Shown here piece after piece: positions 60,201 through 64,000 of a DNA stretch of 64,000 nt. This DNA is from Rhynchopus sp. YZ270_cl-10 (taxonomy: Eukaryota; Euglenozoa; Diplonemea; Diplonemida; Diplonemidae): contig OZ037834.1 of assembly GCA_964035575.1 (NCBI GenBank), positions 1,891,598-1,955,597 of the forward strand, read 5' to 3'. The notes under the pieces are model-generated. The model searched no databases, was not told the origin of the DNA, and saw nothing but the letters and a program-made list of their open reading frames with translations. The position numbers and the translations under genes are program-made. Position 1 is the first letter of the stretch. Each line of letters starts with the position of its first letter.

Positions 60201-63200
60201 TGGGCGGTGCGGTGTGTCTCGGGTCGTCGAACAACTGCCAGAACAAGGTGCAGCCGTACATTGAGGGGCGTGCGTACGTCGGGGTGAGTGCGTCGCTGCC
60301 TGAGGACAACTTCTTTGTGGTGATGGTGACGAACCTGACGATTGGCGGCATTGCGGAGCTTGTGGCGCAGGAGGTGCCGTGGCTTGTGCTGCTTACTGGG
60401 GAAGGGTCTGCCGCGGCGCTGAGTGTGGCCGAGGCGGCGTTCGAGGCAATTGGGGTGGACGTGTCGGAGGTGACGTCGACAATTCAGGGGATCCAGAACG
60501 CGCTGCCGCCAGCCTTCAAGGAGTCTGGGCTGTACCCGTACGACAAGAACTTTGCAACAAACTGCGCTGCGCCTGCTGCAGATGCCGCACAGACGGAGAT
60601 CAACATGGACTGCTTTGCGTACCTGTCGTTCAGTCCGCTGAAGACGCAGGAGATTGTGCTCGGGACATCGACGCTGAGCGTGCCAAGGGGGATTGCGTTC
60701 GCAGGCCGCCTGAACTTCATCGGGTGGGAGATGGCGGCAGAGGTGGCGATCAGCACGTCGCAGTTCTACATCAACGCAACGATGGACCCTGTGTTCATCC
60801 GGTTTGGGAGTGTCGACTTCCTGCGCATCGGGTCGCACCTGGACGGGAACAAGCAGGCGGCGGGCGGGGCAAACTTCCTGGTGGACCTCAACATCCTCCC
60901 GCCACGTGCGGAGATCAACATCCAGGGTGCGTTTGACATCCCGCTGCTGAAGTCGTACGGGGCGGTTGCGCTCGTGCTTGACTCGCAGAAACTGTCGTTC
61001 CACGCGGAGATCAACCTCTTTGACGGGGCGCTTGCGTCGACTGCAGACGTGTACTTCCCGTGGGACTTCACAGCGTTCCACATGAGCCTGTCGGACATGA
61101 ACTTCCTGTACGGGATTGTGAAGGTGAAGCGCGTGCTGTTTGAGTACGACACGGCAGTGCCGCACCCGTACGCGATCTTTGACGCGCACATCGACGTGCT
61201 CTTTGCGGTGAGCATTGCGGCGCAGCTGAAGGTGCAGGGCAACGCGCTCTCCTTCTCCCTGGGGATCACTGTGCTTGGTGTGGGGAACACCATCTCGGGG
61301 ACGGCAACAATGGACACATCAAACTTCCTGAACTCGGAGTTCTCGGTGAGCGTGCAGTCGGACCTGAACCCGGCGGCGATTGCAGATGCGGTTGTGGGTG
61401 CGGCGAAGGAGGTTGGGAAGGCTGCTGTGGCCGTGTGGGACACTGTGACGGGTGGGGTGACGGAGGCGTGGAACTTTGTGAAGGGTGCGTTCAACCAGGC
61501 GCCGCTGAGCAACGTTGCAAGCAGGATTGGGAACTTCCTGAACGACGCAGGGGCGGCGATTGCAAACATCGGGCAGGCTCTGCTGGACGCAGGACTGAGC
61601 GACATCATCTCGCTTGGGAAGGACTTTGCGAACGGCGACTTCAGCGCGCTGGGTGACGCTGTGTTCGACCTTGCGGGGGTGTTCGGGCTGACGGGCACAG
61701 AGGGGCACACGGAGATCGACGCCGGGGAGGGGGCAAATGAGTACGGGTGCAGGTGGAAGAAGATCCGGTACAGTGAGTGCTTCATCACACCGGAGGTATG
61801 CATCCCGGAGGTGTGTGTCGGAGGCGGGTGCACCGGGGGCCAGTGCACAGGAGGCGGGTGCACGGGCGGTGGCTGCGTGGGGTGCTGCGGGGTGCGTGTC
61901 TGTGCGCCGCGCATCTGCGCACCGCGTGTGTGCGTGCCGCGTGTGTGTGTGCCACGTGTGTGCACGCCGCGGTCGTGTGTGCCTGAGTTCAAGACGTGCA
62001 CAACCAAGTACGGGAACCGGTTTGCGGACAAGGCCTGCATGGAGGAGATTGCGGCTGCCGCGACAGAAGTTGAGGGGAAGCTTGGTGTGATGAAGCGTAA
62101 GGAGGACGCGATCGCAGACTCGCACACGCAGAACCCAGGGCTTGAGGGACTGGCGGACGGGACCACGGTGCCGGCGCCGTCCGTGCGGAACGTGACCCTG
62201 ACGATCCCTATTGGAGCGACAAGCGCGTCGGGGGACATTGAGTCGGACGTGGAGGTGCTCTCAGGCCCGTGTGGGGGTGCAGGTGGGATGCAGCGTTCGA
62301 CGGTGGGTGGAGTGAACTTCAACATGGGGACGCTGGATGAGTACAAGGCGTCGATTGCGGCAGCACAGGGGTCGCTTGCGGCCAGCATTGAGGGGACGCT
62401 GCTGTCGAAGCAGTGCGGGCTGGGGACCACGATTCTGGGTGAGGCCGGGAAGGTTACCTACGCTCCACCGACGCTCACGGACCCGACAGACTTCTCAGTT
62501 TCGTGCACGCAGTCGGTGGACCTGGCGGCGGGGAAGCCGCTGTTTGCGTCTGTGGACGACGCGTGCCACAGCGGGAAGGTAGTGAAGATGGTGACTGCGA
62601 CTCCAGTGAGCCCGACAGCGTACCCGAACCGTGTCTGCGGGTCGTCGTACATGCAGGTGACGTGGAAGGGTTACGACGCAGGGATCTGCAACGGGGAGAC
62701 GGTGGCGAAGTCGCACGTGATCACAGTGCTGCCGTTTGACCCGAGGTTTGACGCCTTCCCTGCGGATGTGAGTGTGACGACACAGGACAGCATGGCGCCC
62801 GAGGCCACGGGGGTGCCGACCTCGTTCCAGTCGGTGTGCAACCAGGAGGTCGATATCACGTACACGGACGCGCCACCGGTGCTGAAGGCGGGGAAGTGCG
62901 GGGAGTGGACTGTGGCGCGGACGTGGTCGGTGAAGCCGTACTTCGCAAGCTGCACCGGCACACGCCTCCCGGGGCAGACACGTGTGCAGACGATCACTGT
63001 GTCGGACGTGACAGCACCTGTGTTCACGCGTGAGCCGCCGCCAGTGGTGTACGTGCCGTTCTTCGAGAACTGGGGTGCCGCGAGCTCGATCCCGATGTCT
63101 GTTGAGGTGATGGACACTGCGATGGAGGCGCTTGGGCTGCACTCTTACCCGACGACGACGACGTCTGTGGACACCGCACTGTCGTACTCGAGCACGGAGC

Positions 63201-64000
63201 TGGCTGCCGAGGAGCAGTGCCGCCTTGATGGGATTGCACGGTACACGCGCACGTGGACGGTTGAGGATGCATGCGGGAACTCGCGCTCGGTGGACCAGGT
63301 CGTGATCCTGCAGCACCCGACGTCGGATCTGACAACGACGGATGTGTGGAACCCTGCGAACGCGCTGTTTGCGCACTCGACGGGTGTGGCGCAGGCGGCA
63401 GACGCCTGCAACCCGGGCAAGGTCGTGACTGGGGGACAAAAGAACTTTATCCCTATCCACCACGGTGACCCCACAACAGACGATGTGTGTGGCACTGGGA
63501 CATGGGACGAGGCTGGCTGCCGCAGGCTCTCGGATGTGGCTGTCAACTACGTGACACACGTGCAACCCGTCCCGCCACGGTACGAGACCTTCCCTGACGA
63601 CATCACGATCAACACAGACTCGTCTGTGCAGCCGAATGTGACCGGGTGGCCTGCCGTTGTCGCCTTCTGTGGAACGCCGTACACGCTTGTGCACAGCGAC
63701 GCTGCGCCGGTGCTGCAGGAGTGCGGGGTGTGGACGATTGAGCGGACGTGGAAGTTGCAGCCGTACTTCCCCGACTGCGGGGATGAGTTTGCTGTGTACC
63801 ACGCGTCGCTGACCACGAGCAAGGTGCAGGTGATCACTGTGCGTGACGAGCGTGCACCGGACTACACCAGCACCCCTGACGCAGCTGTTGAGATCCCGTT
63901 CTTTGGGAACTGGCGTGCCGCAAACTCGATGCCCCTCACGGACGAGGTTGCCCACGAGGAAATGCTGGCACTTGGTCTTGTGTCGTACCCAACAACAACG
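57227..64000 (+). CDS. Giant secreted repeat protein, 3' end beyond window
   Basis: An uninterrupted frame of 2258 codons from the ATG at 57227 to the last base, with no stop. Residues 1-22 are a signal peptide (LLPLPLLLFAVGVSA). Residues about 228-458 are a Cys-rich array of C..D.DC...E.C...RC units like EB/Dickkopf-type modules. Residues 631-693 are a Pro/Thr linker of APPTP and SPPTP repeats. Residues about 700-1500 are beta-rich domains of unknown family, with several repeated FDIPLLKSYGAVAL-like strands. Residues 1523-1588 are a second Cys-rich patch (GGGCTGGQCTGGGC then PRVC repeated). From about 1842, long HYR/Ig-like repeats of roughly 280 residues follow (ITVSDVTAPVF and ITVRDERAPDY are equivalent). 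Strongly G/C-ending codons. Probably an extracellular matrix or adhesion protein. Confidence 0.92.
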   Translation, partial: MVGHRGLLPLPLLLFAVGVSAQTETTGEPLTLNVLGANLEEHLDEFRGTVVNSVLSLGEEHLNKLGVADAFEEAFRDDSVMGNLKTKMETGLEDMMSFFEGGTAFDGIELLTDQFEPALDMMTGVCDQTTGTARREAAYLQARETYLEKKKQGGGNNRTAGALNAFSAPLIVGSLNAALPAWEVQMSTNWKAGLQFGGGVALGVDFGNLDHHFLGIGVGLGFSISKGQKSCTVDADCKSKVRQSTICEVGKCTRVCSSPADCGQREACDNLRCVVECDAHTDCTGLQKCDIAGTKRCLATTACASDSECNAASEICLDNTRCVPRQCTSDAQCVAGTEFCYNHRCQKSECTDATEAADCKAGEICVTRQCVPAAGQPCVGDGDCGLDAWCNGGLCADNTPQPTAAGCVTPADCPVAGETCLPGGVCGTACASDLDCGLGDVCSPLISGVRRCVLDTSGRRAHVLNTPTEAKKGFWSKVADEVDISIDWFKDAGKFSGFAFVLSISNKYLLDNLHIKDLHVTLAHPHWQCLTEPGIKSAEWWGGVEFGGFGITFDPKPGAGSGAKTAASGSVLANLKAALTNKDKFGEMMRSVGSELLTAILSFDGLGFAEGITLEDSNSGYSLAYDRATSCPPVVPTNAPPTSAPPTSVPLTSSPPTPSPPTPSPPTPAPPTPAPPTPSPPTPAPPTPAPVAGRGAEVLADADARDAAAQSVTTDLIAFMKQATNIVTKGEIIMPFCAGNCGPTNTSIDSIIGVGRVGPPATCNGVEASVSVDTLTIGSIAHLATSGEIAGVSGALKDIMTPVLEMGIQNTELSFSVTTTGIKLAAIGSVLLPNTDSGFVTVLKDMAEDIRLGASAGLTWEGELKLELRVGTDADTDATKNFRVSNALGTFGASTYLRFVYLINGGVPRQELGTTLPLIICVDDCGTATRKDLYFDGDLSMIVTPAAQTVRGKLTAAGWYYEAFKIPFVHIGDMFLGMEWDIKSPLPTGFMLGGAVCLGSSNNCQNKVQPYIEGRAYVGVSASLPEDNFFVVMVTNLTIGGIAELVAQEVPWLVLLTGEGSAAALSVAEAAFEAIGVDVSEVTSTIQGIQNALPPAFKESGLYPYDKNFATNCAAPAADAAQTEINMDCFAYLSFSPLKTQEIVLGTSTLSVPRGIAFAGRLNFIGWEMAAEVAISTSQFYINATMDPVFIRFGSVDFLRIGSHLDGNKQAAGGANFLVDLNILPPRAEINIQGAFDIPLLKSYGAVALVLDSQKLSFHAEINLFDGALASTADVYFPWDFTAFHMSLSDMNFLYGIVKVKRVLFEYDTAVPHPYAIFDAHIDVLFAVSIAAQLKVQGNALSFSLGITVLGVGNTISGTATMDTSNFLNSEFSVSVQSDLNPAAIADAVVGAAKEVGKAAVAVWDTVTGGVTEAWNFVKGAFNQAPLSNVASRIGNFLNDAGAAIANIGQALLDAGLSDIISLGKDFANGDFSALGDAVFDLAGVFGLTGTEGHTEIDAGEGANEYGCRWKKIRYSECFITPEVCIPEVCVGGGCTGGQCTGGGCTGGGCVGCCGVRVCAPRICAPRVCVPRVCVPRVCTPRSCVPEFKTCTTKYGNRFADKACMEEIAAAATEVEGKLGVMKRKEDAIADSHTQNPGLEGLADGTTVPAPSVRNVTLTIPIGATSASGDIESDVEVLSGPCGGAGGMQRSTVGGVNFNMGTLDEYKASIAAAQGSLAASIEGTLLSKQCGLGTTILGEAGKVTYAPPTLTDPTDFSVSCTQSVDLAAGKPLFASVDDACHSGKVVKMVTATPVSPTAYPNRVCGSSYMQVTWKGYDAGICNGETVAKSHVITVLPFDPRFDAFPADVSVTTQDSMAPEATGVPTSFQSVCNQEVDITYTDAPPVLKAGKCGEWTVARTWSVKPYFASCTGTRLPGQTRVQTITVSDVTAPVFTREPPPVVYVPFFENWGAASSIPMSVEVMDTAMEALGLHSYPTTTTSVDTALSYSSTELAAEEQCRLDGIARYTRTWTVEDACGNSRSVDQVVILQHPTSDLTTTDVWNPANALFAHSTGVAQAADACNPGKVVTGGQKNFIPIHHGDPTTDDVCGTGTWDEAGCRRLSDVAVNYVTHVQPVPPRYETFPDDITINTDSSVQPNVTGWPAVVAFCGTPYTLVHSDAAPVLQECGVWTIERTWKLQPYFPDCGDEFAVYHASLTTSKVQVITVRDERAPDYTSTPDAAVEIPFFGNWRAANSMPLTDEVAHEEMLALGLVSYPTTT

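Noticed and set aside
59201-62430. Minus-strand frames of 554 and 662 codons
   Set aside because: They are antisense shadows of the giant + strand frame, open because of its G/C-ending codons; Arg/His/Val-rich composition is artefactual.

Overview
The window reads as nuclear DNA of a free-living protist. Coding exons are GC-rich and use the standard code. Gaps between genes are long, full of homopolymer runs, and crowded with short repeats. Spliceosomal introns are present: 13 of the 14 donors I place with confidence begin GTATG. All 14 host genes or gene-like loci and the LINE lie on the + strand, usually with pyrimidine-rich DNA before the first ATG. This is the layout expected for polycistronic, trans-spliced genomes such as Euglenozoa (diplonemid-like). 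That assignment is an inference; no spliced-leader gene was seen.

Layout: mitochondrial-type RNase HII (1.6-2.5 kb); TOG-domain microtubule protein with introns (3.2-6.8 kb); a repeat-rich gap containing a clear but truncated cytosolic-type LSU rRNA fragment (8.65-8.82 kb); a secreted acidic protein (9.2-10.8 kb); a Gly/Pro-rich protein (12.6-13.9 kb); an EGF-like type I membrane protein (14.8-16.2 kb); a five-exon Cys-rich type I membrane protein whose last intron is packed with mobile DNA (18.2-20.6 kb); a gene desert to 25 kb; a 5'-truncated, internally deleted APE-type LINE (25.1-27.2 kb); a six-exon ALIX/BRO1 protein with polyQ and polyP tail (27.4-31.0 kb); a tandemly duplicated membrane-protein gene (33.4-34.8 and 38.6-40.0 kb) with its downstream block and a broken copy of the following helical-repeat gene; the intact helical-repeat gene (41.4-42.6 kb); an ACSF2-like acyl-CoA synthetase (43.0-44.8 kb); a gene desert with nested terminal-inverted-repeat elements (44.8-51.6 kb); a PARP (51.7-53.1 kb); an LRR protein with a polyproline tract (55.1-56.5 kb); and a giant secreted repeat protein, open at the window end (57.2 kb onward).

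The most distinctive feature is a set of about 70 very short repeats (40-100 bp) in the gaps and larger introns. I call the families A, B, C, D, E, F, G, H, I, R and S. Most have a small hairpin core followed by an A- or T-run, and every copy I recognised reads in the same direction as the genes. Family A is also the 3' end of the LINE, so at least that family looks like LINE-mobilised SINE-like DNA. Families R and S keep one loop (ACGAGAG) inside different self-complementary stems. A paralogous pair of sequence blocks gives a with/without comparison for one family R copy. Several separate TIR/MITE-like DNA elements lie among them.

The genes do not form one pathway: they cover RNA/DNA-hybrid repair, microtubule and ESCRT functions, lipid activation, ADP-ribosylation, and five or six cell-surface or secreted proteins. 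Coordinates of repeats were read by eye and may be off by a few bases.
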